6,087 nt of DNA. Source: Alistipes sp. CAG:831 (lineage in GTDB: Bacteria > Bacteroidota > Bacteroidia > Bacteroidales > UBA932). A program made the translations under genes and the position numbers. Shown in pieces: positions 1 through 6,087 of the stretch. Position 1 is the stretch's first letter. Every line of letters begins with the position of its first letter. The stretch lies in NCBI GenBank assembly GCA_000432775.1, contig HF990397.1:119723-125809 (forward strand), in the 5' to 3' direction. Under the pieces are notes generated by a model. It made no database searches. It was not told the origin of the DNA and saw only the letters and a list, made by a program, of their open reading frames with translations.

Positions 1-1593
1 CAGGGAAAGAGAAGCCTCCCGCAAAGCCTCCAATGCAGCCTGAAACTCCGGACTGCTGGAATTCATCACCCGGTAGAAACAGTCGCGCGAGACGATAGAG
101 CTGGCAGCCAATGCCTTCATATACAGGCACAGGTCCTCTCTGGAACGTTCAAATCCTTCCTTATCAAACTCAACACCTCTCCCGGATGCCAGTGACACAA
201 GTCCGTCCAGCATATCGTCCGTAACCTCGAAGCCCCGGTCGAATTTTTCAAACGTCCGGTATTTTGAAGTCCATGTGCTCCGGTTGCGGTCACAGAGTCC
301 GTTCATGTACTCAATCACCAGTCCCTGACGGAGCAATGCCGCATAATAGTCTGAGTACGATGTCGTATCCTGAGGCACAAAGACATCCGGCATGATGCCG
401 CCGCCTCCGTAGACAGTCCTTCCGAGCCTCAGAGTCTTGAACTTGAGCGAGTCAGGGAACTGAATGCTGTCCTTGCTGAAGGACTCCCCGCGCAGGTATC
501 TCTCATAGAAATCCTTGTAATACTGGTCTGTATGCCCGGCCTCATAGTGCGATTGTATCACCCTGCCCGAAGGTGTGTGGTATCGGGCTATGGTCAGTCT
601 CAGTTCTGAGCCGTCCTCCAGTGGAATGGCCTGCTGCACAAGCCCCTTGCCGAATGAGCGGCGTCCCACGATGACACCCCTGTCCTGATCCTGCACCGCA
701 CCTGCGACGATCTCGCTGGCCGATGCCGAATTCTCGTCAATCATCACCACCAGCGGTCCATGACGGTACAGACCGTTGCCCCGGGCCGACTCCTGCATCC
801 TCGGCAGGGCCCTGCCCTCGGTATAGACTATCAGGTCCCCTTCCTCAAGAAACTCGTTCGCGATGTCGATGGCCGTAGGCAGGTATCCTCCGGAATTGCT
901 CCTGAGGTCCAGTATCACTCCGCGTATCACCCCGTCGAAGGACCTTATGGCCTCCACTATCTCATCCCGCGACTTGGCCGCAAAACGGCTGAGCTTGAGG
1001 TAAAGTACATCGTCCCCCACCTTATAGGCGGCATCCAGACTGTTGATGGGTATCTTGTCCCTGACTACTGTAAAGTCCAGCAGTCCGTCCACTCCCCTGC
1101 GCAGCACTCCCAGCTCCACCTTCGTCCCTTTCTTGCCCCGCAGATAGCTGTAGACATCCTCGTTGGTCAGTCCTACAGATGCTATATAACTGGTATCCAC
1201 ACGGATAATCTTGTCTCCAGCCAGCAGGCCCACTCTCTCTGAGGGCCCTCCGGCCACCGTCGCCTGCACAGTAAGGGTATCCCGGATAATCGCGAACTCA
1301 ATGCCGATACCCTCGAACTCTCCCTGCAGCGGCTCGTTCATGGCCTTGACGTCTTCTGCCGAGATATAGGACGAATGTGGGTCGAGCTCCCCTACTGCAG
1401 CCACGATGGCCTTCTCCACAAGCGCATTGAGATCCACATCCTCCAGATACAGCCGGTCGATGTAGAACAGTGTCTGATTGAACTTTCCGGCCGCCATGTT
1501 CATTTCGCTCCTCTGCTGCGCCCGTCCCGTAACAGCGGAAGCCAGCAGCAGAATCACGCAGAGGGCAGCCGCCTTGATCTTATTCTGTCTCAT
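1..1593 (-). CDS. S41 family carboxy-terminal processing protease (CtpA/Prc-like), C-terminus outside window
   Basis: I translated 531 residues from the ATG at 1593-1591; the frame stays open to the left edge, so the C-terminus is missing. The protein begins with a basic N-terminus, a hydrophobic stretch (about residues 8-22) and a plausible signal peptidase I site after GRA (residue 25), so it is probably periplasmic. A short helical N-terminal region contains LDPHSSYIS (70-78). A PDZ domain follows (about 90-178, with GEFEGIGIEF and GLLAGDKIIRVD), then the S41 catalytic core (about 185-410). By spacing against Prc and CtpB, the catalytic residues are Ser291 (in ENSASASEI), Lys316 (in SFGKG) and Gln320, all intact. 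The family cleaves near the C-termini of envelope proteins. Residues after about 410 match no domain I recognise; this part is variable in the family. The start overlaps the rnz end by 14 bases, which implies co-transcription and probably translational coupling. I see no Shine-Dalgarno sequence. The family is certain; the substrate is unknown. Confidence 0.93.
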   Translation of the reverse strand, partial: MRQNKIKAAALCVILLLASAVTGRAQQRSEMNMAAGKFNQTLFYIDRLYLEDVDLNALVEKAIVAAVGELDPHSSYISAEDVKAMNEPLQGEFEGIGIEFAIIRDTLTVQATVAGGPSERVGLLAGDKIIRVDTSYIASVGLTNEDVYSYLRGKKGTKVELGVLRRGVDGLLDFTVVRDKIPINSLDAAYKVGDDVLYLKLSRFAAKSRDEIVEAIRSFDGVIRGVILDLRSNSGGYLPTAIDIANEFLEEGDLIVYTEGRALPRMQESARGNGLYRHGPLVVMIDENSASASEIVAGAVQDQDRGVIVGRRSFGKGLVQQAIPLEDGSELRLTIARYHTPSGRVIQSHYEAGHTDQYYKDFYERYLRGESFSKDSIQFPDSLKFKTLRLGRTVYGGGGIMPDVFVPQDTTSYSDYYAALLRQGLVIEYMNGLCDRNRSTWTSKYRTFEKFDRGFEVTDDMLDGLVSLASGRGVEFDKEGFERSREDLCLYMKALAASSIVSRDCFYRVMNSSSPEFQAALEALREASLSL

Positions 1594-2521
1594 TATTCAG
1601 TTTTTTTACAGGTACTTCAAATTCACGGCCCTCCCAGCCCATTTCCGTCCGGGGGAATACCTCCAGAGCCTGAGCCAGCAATACAGAAGGGTCCTTATAT
1701 CTGGATGAGAAATGTCCTATCACCAGTTTTCCGGCACCGGAGCGCAGGGCGGTCTCCCCGGCCTGACGCGCAGTGCTGTGAAACATTTCAGCGGCTTTCT
1801 CCGCACAGTCATCCCCGAATGTGGCCTCATGATAGAGCAGGTCCACCCCGCGGACCATTTCCGGCAGGGCTCCGAATACAGCCGTATCACTGATGTAGGC
1901 AAATGAACGCGGTGCGTAAGGCCTGTAGGTCAATTCCGCCGACCTCAGCACACTCCCGTCCTCCCTCTCCACGTCCCGTCCGTCCTTCAGGGCAAGTATC
2001 TCGCTGACGGACAATGCCTGCGACGCAACAGCATCCTTCCGGACATTCAGTCCCGGCTCCCGCTCACGGAAAAGATACCCGTAGGTGGGAACGCGGTGCA
2101 GCAGGGGCAGGGCCGTCACCGTCATGGAGGAGTCCTCATATATCACCTCCGTCACGGAGGCCGTCAGGGGATGGAATACGATGGGATAGGTCTCCCTCTC
2201 CAGGAACTGCTCCTTGAAGAAATCCAGTATTCTGGAAAATCCCTCCGGGGCGTAGATATGCAGGGGCTCGGTTCTTCCGGTCATGGACAGGGTGGACATG
2301 AGTCCGAAGATTCCCAGGACGTGATCACCGTGCAGGTGGGAGAGGAAAACCATCTCCGTCTTCATCAGCGATATCCCGTGCCGCTTCATCAGCATCTGGC
2401 AGCCTTCACCGCAGTCGATAAGCAGCAAGCGCCCACATATATTAAATATGTGAGCGCTGGGGTATCTGTCCGTTGTCGGGGAGGCTGAGGAGACTCCCAA
2501 TGTCGTCAACGAAAACTTCAT
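1580..2521 (-). CDS. rnz: Ribonuclease Z (tRNA 3'-processing endonuclease)
   Basis: This 313-residue metallo-beta-lactamase-fold enzyme has the length of short-form bacterial RNase Z, the cytoplasmic endonuclease that cuts precursor tRNAs after the discriminator base. The start MKFSLTTLG fits the family's first beta strand. The zinc ligands are all visible: His62, His64, Asp66 and His67 in SHLHGDHVLG, His142 in LLHRVPTYGY, Asp212 in YISDT and His270 in VIGHFSSRY. The LLYHEATF motif (228-235) and the LLIDCGEGCQ strand (33-42) are also typical. The exosite arm (about residues 152-200) is present, but I find no Gly-Pro pair in it like the one in the Bacillus and E. coli enzymes. The gene starts 11 bases after rpsA and ends 14 bases inside the protease gene, so it depends on upstream transcription. 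Codons 22-32 form a strong inverted repeat, and an A7 run lies near the 3' end; both are reported separately. The family assignment is very secure. Confidence 0.96.
   Translation of the reverse strand: MKFSLTTLGVSSASPTTDRYPSAHIFNICGRLLLIDCGEGCQMLMKRHGISLMKTEMVFLSHLHGDHVLGIFGLMSTLSMTGRTEPLHIYAPEGFSRILDFFKEQFLERETYPIVFHPLTASVTEVIYEDSSMTVTALPLLHRVPTYGYLFREREPGLNVRKDAVASQALSVSEILALKDGRDVEREDGSVLRSAELTYRPYAPRSFAYISDTAVFGALPEMVRGVDLLYHEATFGDDCAEKAAEMFHSTARQAGETALRSGAGKLVIGHFSSRYKDPSVLLAQALEVFPRTEMGWEGREFEVPVKKLNNETE
2428..2458 (-). repeat. 13-bp inverted repeat (mRNA hairpin) inside rnz
   Basis: Arms of 13 bases flank a 5-base centre. On the coding strand the left arm reads AGCGCTCACATAT and the right arm ATATGTGGGCGCT. 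Twelve pairs are Watson-Crick, and the single DNA mismatch becomes a U-G wobble in the mRNA, so the transcript can form an uninterrupted 13-bp stem with loop UUAAU. It starts about 64 bases after the rnz start codon and covers codons for SAHIFNICGRL. The middle of the repeat is AT-rich and includes two ATA codons, unlike the GC-rich codon use around it. The inverted repeat is directly visible; any function is inference. It is not followed by a U-tract, so it is not an intrinsic terminator. Confidence 0.7.
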
Positions 2522-2532
2522 GGAAGGGTTCT

Positions 2533-4416
2533 CTACTTGGCCTCCTGCTCCATCTTGCTCTTGAGGTTGGCAAGCTCTGAGATATCGCCGAGAGTGGTCT
2601 TCTCCAGATTGGTCTTGATCTTCTTCATCGCACTCTGGGTGCTCTCGCTCTCACGACGGCTCTCCTCCTTCTTGGGCTCCTCCCATGTCTTGGTGTGGGA
2701 GAGGATGATCTTCTTGTTGGACTTGTTGAACTCAACCACCTTGAAGGGCAGTTTCTCGCCTACGTTGGCAGTAGTGCCGTCCTGCTTCTGGAGGTTCTTG
2801 ATGGAGCATGTGCCCTCAACGCCCTCACCGAGAGAGATGACAGCTCCCTTGTCTGCGAAGCTGGCTACTGTTCCCTCGTGGATAGAGCCGAGAGGATACT
2901 GGGTCTCGAATACGTCCCAAGGATTCTCCTCAAGCTGCTTGTGACCGAGGCTCAGACGACGGTTCTCCTTGTCGACTTCGAGAACTACGACCTCGAGCTT
3001 GTCACCGATGGAGGTGAACTCCGAGGGATGCTTGATCTTCTTGGTCCAGGACAGGTCACTGATGTGAACCAGACCGTCCACGCCCTCCTCAAGCTCTACA
3101 AAGACACCGAAGTTGGTGAAGTTGCGGACGGTGGCGATATGACGGGAATTTACAGGATATTTCTCTGTGATGGTAGCCCAAGGGTCCTCCTTAAGCTGCT
3201 TGATGCCGAGAGACATCTTCCTCTCCTCGCGGTCGAGGGTCAGGATAACGGCCTCTACCTCGTCGCCTACCTTCAGGAAGTCCTGGGCACTGCGCAGGTG
3301 GAGAGACCATGACATCTCGGATACGTGGATCAGGCCCTCAACGCCGGGCTGAATCTCAACGAAAGCACCGTAGTCTGCGATAACGACCACCTTGCCCTTA
3401 ACGACGTCACCCACCTTGAGGTTGGGATCAAGAGCATCCCAGGGATGAGGCTGGAGCTGTTTCAGGCCGAGAGCGATACGCTTCTTGGTATCATCGAAGT
3501 CGAGGATGACCACGTTGATCTTCTGGTCAAGCTGCACGACCTCCTCGGGATGGTTGATACGGCCCCAGGAGAGGTCTGTGATGTGGATGAGTCCGTCCAC
3601 ACCGCCGAGGTCCACGAACACACCGTAGGAGGTGATGTTCTTGACTGTTCCCTCGAGGATCTGACCCTTCTCGAGTTTGCTGATGATCTCGGCCTTCTGA
3701 GCCTCGATCTCGGCCTCGATGAGAGCCTTGTGGGAAACCACCACGTTGCGGTACTCGTTGTTGATCTTGACGATCTTGAAGTCCATGGTCTTGTTGACGA
3801 ACACATCGTAGTCGCGGATGGGCTTCACGTCGATCTGTGAGCCGGGCAGGAAAGCCTCGATGCCGAATACATCGACGATCATACCGCCCTTGGTGCGGCA
3901 CTTCACGTAGCCCTTTACGATCTCGTCCTTCTCGAATGCCTCGTTCACGAGATCCCATGAACGCAGGGAGTGAGCCTTTCTGTGGGAGAGAATCAGCTGG
4001 CCTTTCTTGTCCTCGGCTGTCTCTACATAGACCTCGACCTTGTCGCCCACCTTCAGGTCGGGGTTGTAACGGAACTCGGAGATGTTGATAACGCCCTCGC
4101 TCTTGTAGCCGATGTTCACGAGAACCTCGCGCTTTCCGATGGCCATCACGGTTCCTTCTACGACCTCATTCTCCACTACCTTGGAGAGGGTCTGGTTGTA
4201 CTTCTCCTCGTCGGCCTTGCGGTCCGCGTAAGGAGTATCTTCCTCAAAACTGTCCCAGTCGAACTTGTCAACGGGCACCGACGCATTGCTCTTGCGCTTG
4301 GGAGCCACAGCGTCCACTACCTGAGCGGCCTCCTCCTGATAGGACTCGGCTGTCTCTTTTTCTGCGGGAGTCACGATTTCCTCGTTCTCCGTCATTACTT
4401 CCTGTTCTTTTGTCAT
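2533..4416 (-). CDS. rpsA: 30S ribosomal protein S1 (bS1)
   Basis: This 627-residue protein has six S1 (OB-fold) RNA-binding domains at about residues 83-147, 165-231, 251-320, 336-407, 421-494 and 510-576. Domains 3-5 carry the clearest S1 signatures (GVFVDLGG..GLIHITDLSW, GAFVEI..GLIHVSEMSW, GVFVEL..GLVHISDLSW) and are joined by PW-containing linkers (HPWDALDP, DPWATITE, NPWDVFET). Domain 6 is divergent, with GTCSIKNLQ in place of the usual motif. S1 binds mRNA on the 30S subunit and is expected to matter most where Shine-Dalgarno pairing is little used, as in Bacteroidota. It is longer than the roughly 557-residue E. coli protein, owing to an acidic N-terminal extension (1-80) and a charged tail (577-627). 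The ATG at 4416 follows an A/U-rich leader; a second in-frame ATG at codon 8 is a possible alternative start. Codon use is strongly biased toward C-ending codons, as expected for high expression. A promoter lies just upstream and rnz follows after 11 bases. Confidence 0.98.
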   Translation of the reverse strand: MTKEQEVMTENEEIVTPAEKETAESYQEEAAQVVDAVAPKRKSNASVPVDKFDWDSFEEDTPYADRKADEEKYNQTLSKVVENEVVEGTVMAIGKREVLVNIGYKSEGVINISEFRYNPDLKVGDKVEVYVETAEDKKGQLILSHRKAHSLRSWDLVNEAFEKDEIVKGYVKCRTKGGMIVDVFGIEAFLPGSQIDVKPIRDYDVFVNKTMDFKIVKINNEYRNVVVSHKALIEAEIEAQKAEIISKLEKGQILEGTVKNITSYGVFVDLGGVDGLIHITDLSWGRINHPEEVVQLDQKINVVILDFDDTKKRIALGLKQLQPHPWDALDPNLKVGDVVKGKVVVIADYGAFVEIQPGVEGLIHVSEMSWSLHLRSAQDFLKVGDEVEAVILTLDREERKMSLGIKQLKEDPWATITEKYPVNSRHIATVRNFTNFGVFVELEEGVDGLVHISDLSWTKKIKHPSEFTSIGDKLEVVVLEVDKENRRLSLGHKQLEENPWDVFETQYPLGSIHEGTVASFADKGAVISLGEGVEGTCSIKNLQKQDGTTANVGEKLPFKVVEFNKSNKKIILSHTKTWEEPKKEESRRESESTQSAMKKIKTNLEKTTLGDISELANLKSKMEQEAK

Positions 4417-4420
4417 AATT

Positions 4421-4441
4421 TTAGTTAAACAATCTTTCCAT
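4421..4441 (-). other. Possible six-codon upstream ORF in the rpsA leader
   Basis: An ATG at 4441-4439 opens a reading frame encoding MERLFN, which stops at TAA (4423-4421), four bases before the rpsA ATG. Stop and start are close enough for a terminating ribosome to reinitiate on rpsA. There is no Shine-Dalgarno sequence before it; the bases immediately upstream are CTCCTTA. The ORF is visible, but one this short can occur by chance, and I have no evidence that it is translated. Confidence 0.25.
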
Positions 4442-4465
4442 TAAGGAGTTAGACAATATTTATAA

Positions 4466-4490
4466 GCCCTCCCTCCTGGGAAGGGAGCGC
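4466..4490 (-). repeat. GC-rich inverted repeat in the rpsA leader
   Basis: On the minus strand CTCCCT and AGGGAG form a 6-bp stem around a 7-base loop (core 4469-4487). A GC/GC pair beyond one mismatch on each side extends it to the given limits. It sits directly downstream of the promoter's -7 element, so it lies at or near the 5' end of the rpsA transcript. Whether the whole left arm is transcribed depends on the exact start site, but readthrough RNA from the methyltransferase gene would contain all of it. It overlaps a perfect AGGAGG (4472-4477). The bases after it are CTTATAAATATT, with no U-run, so I do not call it a terminator. Confidence 0.5.
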
Positions 4491-4521
4491 AAAAATAAGT
4501 ACTATTTTACTGATTTCCAAA
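4490..4521 (-). promoter_or_regulatory. Bacteroidota-type housekeeping promoter for rpsA
   Basis: On the minus strand TTTG (4521-4518) and TATTTTTG (4497-4490) are separated by 20 bases. They match the -33 TTTG and -7 TAnnTTTG elements known for the Bacteroides primary sigma factor, at a suitable spacing. The region is AT-rich within GC-rich surroundings and begins only 13 bases after the upstream methyltransferase stop. Predicted transcription starts a few bases below 4490, giving an rpsA leader of about 65-70 bases. The motif match is seen; activity is inferred. Confidence 0.72.
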
Positions 4522-4534
4522 TATTTTTCCATTT

Positions 4535-5896
4535 TTAGGAAATCCGCAGGCGGAGGGACGGCGGCAGCAGGTTGTTGCACCTGTTCCCGAGGTTCTTGAC
4601 CAGGCCGGAAGGCACTCCGCCATAGGTCAATACGACATATCCGGCAGGGGCGCCCGGAAGGGCCGGAAGTCCGCGGCGCAGGTACTCCAGAGCCGCATCC
4701 AGGGATACCTCCACCTCCGGCAGGCTGCCTCGGCGGTAGACCTCGCTCTGAATCAAAGAGAACTGGGGAACAATGACCTGTTTTCCACCGCTCCTTCCAT
4801 CCTTGACCCCGGCCACCGCCGTTCCCGAGGCCAGCACTCTCAGCCGAGCCCCGCCTTCCGTCAATTCCAGCATGGGGACGGTGACTGCGGCCGGGAAGGC
4901 CTTGATAAGGCTGCCGCAGCGGAACAGATGGAATCCTTCATTGACCCAGGGAACATCCTCCTTGAAACGGAGAGGGGCTCCGCCGCTCCTGCCGCGGCCT
5001 TTTCCGGCACTGCGACCGGACACCCCGTAAGTCCCGCCCTTGCGCAGGGACGAGAAAAAGAACCCTTCCCCCGCGCCGGGGTCTCCCGGATAGAAATGCC
5101 TCTGCTCCAGCACTTCCATACCGTACTGAGAGGCAGTCCACGCCACATTGTCCTCATCCTCCACAGGGTTGAATGTACAGGTCGAATACACCAGCAGGCC
5201 GCCCGGACGCAGGCACGGCAGGATGTCGGAGAGGATTCTCCGCTGACGGGCGGCGCAGAGACGGACATTGTCCATGGACCACTGGGCCACTGCCTCCGGG
5301 TCCTTGCGGAACATTCCCTCCCCGGAACACGGAGCGTCCACCACGATTACGTCGAAATACTCTCCGAGAGACTGGAAATCCGACGGATCGCTGTTGGTCA
5401 CCACTACATTGGCCGCACCCCATTTGGAAATATTCTCGTAGAGCACGGATGCCCTGGAGCGGATCACCTCATTGCTCACCAGGAAAGAGCCGGGAATCTC
5501 CCGGAGCATTGACAGCAGATGGGTACTCTTGCCCCCGGGAGCAGCGCAGAGGTCCAGCACGGTGAACGGTCCTTCCGGACGCTCCTCCCGCATCCGGGTC
5601 ATCAGCGGCAGGATACTCTCCAGATACATGGAAGAGGCATCCTGGACGTAATAGGCCCCGGCGTGAAATAAAGGGTCCAGGGCAAAATCCGGACGTTCCG
5701 GCAGCAGCCTGCCCCAGCGGGAGTATGTCTCCTTACCGGAGGCAAACTGCGGAGGGACGGCTTCGGTCTTGAAAGGATTGACCCGGACCGCCGTAGAGGC
5801 CGGCGAACCGGTGATAAAAGAAACCACCTCCCCCACCCTTTCCGGACCGAGGGAGATGGTAAGTTGTCTGACAAATTCCTCAGGCAGAGTCTGCAT
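4535..5896 (-). CDS. rsmF: RsmF/NSUN-family RNA cytosine-C5 methyltransferase
   Basis: This 453-residue SAM-dependent enzyme, which probably methylates a cytosine in 16S rRNA, has an N-terminal RNA-binding region with TAVRVNPFK (35-43). The Rossmann methyltransferase core follows: SAM motif LDLCAAPGGKS (114-124), motif IV VVDAPCSGEGMF (185-196) with Cys190, which in this family assists product release, and motif VI YSTCTFNPVEDE (237-248) with the catalytic Cys240. After a Gly/Arg/Ser-rich linker (about 287-308) comes the RsmF-type C-terminal region, ending in a PUA-like segment with GLVKNLGNRCNN (431-442). I chose the ATG at 5896 because MQTLPEEFVRQL resembles family starts; a TTG five codons upstream (5911) overlaps the preceding stop and would add only MILCG. 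It starts 11 bases after the upstream gene, suggesting an operon, and ends just before the rpsA promoter. The RNA target base is not determinable from sequence alone, so the symbol reflects family membership. Confidence 0.9.
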   Translation of the reverse strand: MQTLPEEFVRQLTISLGPERVGEVVSFITGSPASTAVRVNPFKTEAVPPQFASGKETYSRWGRLLPERPDFALDPLFHAGAYYVQDASSMYLESILPLMTRMREERPEGPFTVLDLCAAPGGKSTHLLSMLREIPGSFLVSNEVIRSRASVLYENISKWGAANVVVTNSDPSDFQSLGEYFDVIVVDAPCSGEGMFRKDPEAVAQWSMDNVRLCAARQRRILSDILPCLRPGGLLVYSTCTFNPVEDEDNVAWTASQYGMEVLEQRHFYPGDPGAGEGFFFSSLRKGGTYGVSGRSAGKGRGRSGGAPLRFKEDVPWVNEGFHLFRCGSLIKAFPAAVTVPMLELTEGGARLRVLASGTAVAGVKDGRSGGKQVIVPQFSLIQSEVYRRGSLPEVEVSLDAALEYLRRGLPALPGAPAGYVVLTYGGVPSGLVKNLGNRCNNLLPPSLRLRIS

Positions 5897-5907
5897 CCCG
5901 CACAGGA

Positions 5908-6087
5908 TCAACTGAAGCTGACCGGAGGCTTGATGTTGGAGAAGTCCACCGGATTGCCTTCCGCATAGCTGTTTACCGCTTTCTCGACCTGGTCGGTAAT
6001 GCTGTCGACCATCTCCTGAAGCTTATTGCCTATCATCATCTTCATCATGAAGTTGAGCTCAGTGCTCAGCTCTATGTGGAAGAGCGT
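5908..6087 (-). CDS. C-terminal part of a small protein, probably SRPBCC-fold
   Basis: The final 59 codons of a gene enter from the right edge and stop at TGA (5910-5908). The segment starts with a beta-strand-like stretch (TLFHIELSTEL), then NFMMKMMIGNKLQEMVDSIT, which looks like a long amphipathic helix, then a Pro/Ser-rich tail ending PPVSFS. A last strand followed by a long C-terminal helix is the expected end of SRPBCC (START/polyketide-cyclase-like) proteins, and the ELNFMMKMMIGNKLQ stretch resembles short Bacteroidota SRPBCC proteins as I remember them. The ligand and role are unknown. The stop lies 11 bases before the chosen methyltransferase start, so the two are probably co-transcribed. 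Confidence 0.6.
   Translation of the reverse strand, partial: TLFHIELSTELNFMMKMMIGNKLQEMVDSITDQVEKAVNSYAEGNPVDFSNIKPPVSFS

Noticed and set aside
760..1893. Plus-strand open frames opposite the protease and rnz genes
   Set aside because: They overlap well-supported genes with complete active-site motifs on the other strand, and have unnatural compositions.
2428..2458. Internal promoter in the AT-rich patch of rnz (TATATGTG resembles TAnnTTTG)
   Set aside because: It has a mismatch in the conserved TTTG and no TTTG element at the right distance upstream; the inverted repeat explains the composition better.
2695..3312. Long open frame on the plus strand opposite rpsA (205 codons), with similar ones at 3325-3840 and 3970-4428
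   Set aside because: All lie antisense to a certain ribosomal protein gene, and their protein sequences mirror the biased codon use of rpsA; they resemble no family I know.
3240..4070. Repeated DNA segments within rpsA encoding LKVGD-type motifs
   Set aside because: These follow from the repeated S1 domains and are not a separate repeat element.
4466..4490. Intrinsic terminator for the methyltransferase gene
   Set aside because: The hairpin lies downstream of the rpsA promoter's -7 element and is followed by CTTATAAATATT, not a U-tract.
5069..5081. CCCCG-CGC-CGGGG short inverted repeat in the methyltransferase gene
   Set aside because: A five-base stem with a three-base loop in GC-rich coding sequence is expected by chance.
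5897..5911. TTG start at 5911 for the methyltransferase, overlapping the upstream TGA
   Set aside because: It adds only MILCG, which is not family-like, while the ATG at 5896 gives a normal start; translational coupling through TTGA remains possible but unsupported.

Overview
The window reads as ordinary chromosome from a GC-rich member of the Bacteroidota, most likely Bacteroidales (a Rikenellaceae/Alistipes-like or related gut lineage is my guess). Three things point there. The ribosomal protein S1 is about 627 residues with an acidic N-terminal extension. No gene has a convincing Shine-Dalgarno sequence, and the rpsA start lies in an A/U-rich leader. The only real intergenic gap carries a close match to the Bacteroidota housekeeping promoter (TTTG, 20 bases, TAnnTTTG).

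All genes lie on the minus strand, so transcription runs from the right edge to the left. In that order: (1) the last 59 codons of a small, probably SRPBCC-fold protein (5908-6087); (2) an RsmF/NSUN-type RNA cytosine-C5 methyltransferase (4535-5896), starting 11 bases later; (3) a 118-base gap (4417-4534) with a promoter, a GC-rich inverted repeat, an AGGAGG/CTCCT pair and a six-codon upstream ORF; (4) rpsA, ribosomal protein S1 with six S1 domains (2533-4416); (5) rnz, ribonuclease Z (1580-2521), 11 bases after rpsA; (6) an exported S41 carboxy-terminal processing protease (1-1593), whose start overlaps the rnz end by 14 bases and whose C-terminus lies beyond the left edge. No other non-coding stretch exceeds about 15 bases, and I see no tRNA, rRNA, CRISPR array or mobile element.

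The theme is RNA and translation housekeeping: rRNA methylation, mRNA loading on the ribosome and tRNA 3'-end maturation, plus an envelope protease co-transcribed at the end. rpsA, rnz and the protease look like one transcript driven mainly from the promoter in the 118-base gap, with possible readthrough from the methyltransferase.

I found no previously undescribed multi-gene system. The points worth a second look are small RNA-level ones: a 13-bp AT-rich hairpin embedded in the rnz coding sequence, the rpsA leader architecture, the six-codon ORF just before rpsA, and an A7 run at the rnz/protease junction where a -1 slip would end exactly on the protease start codon.
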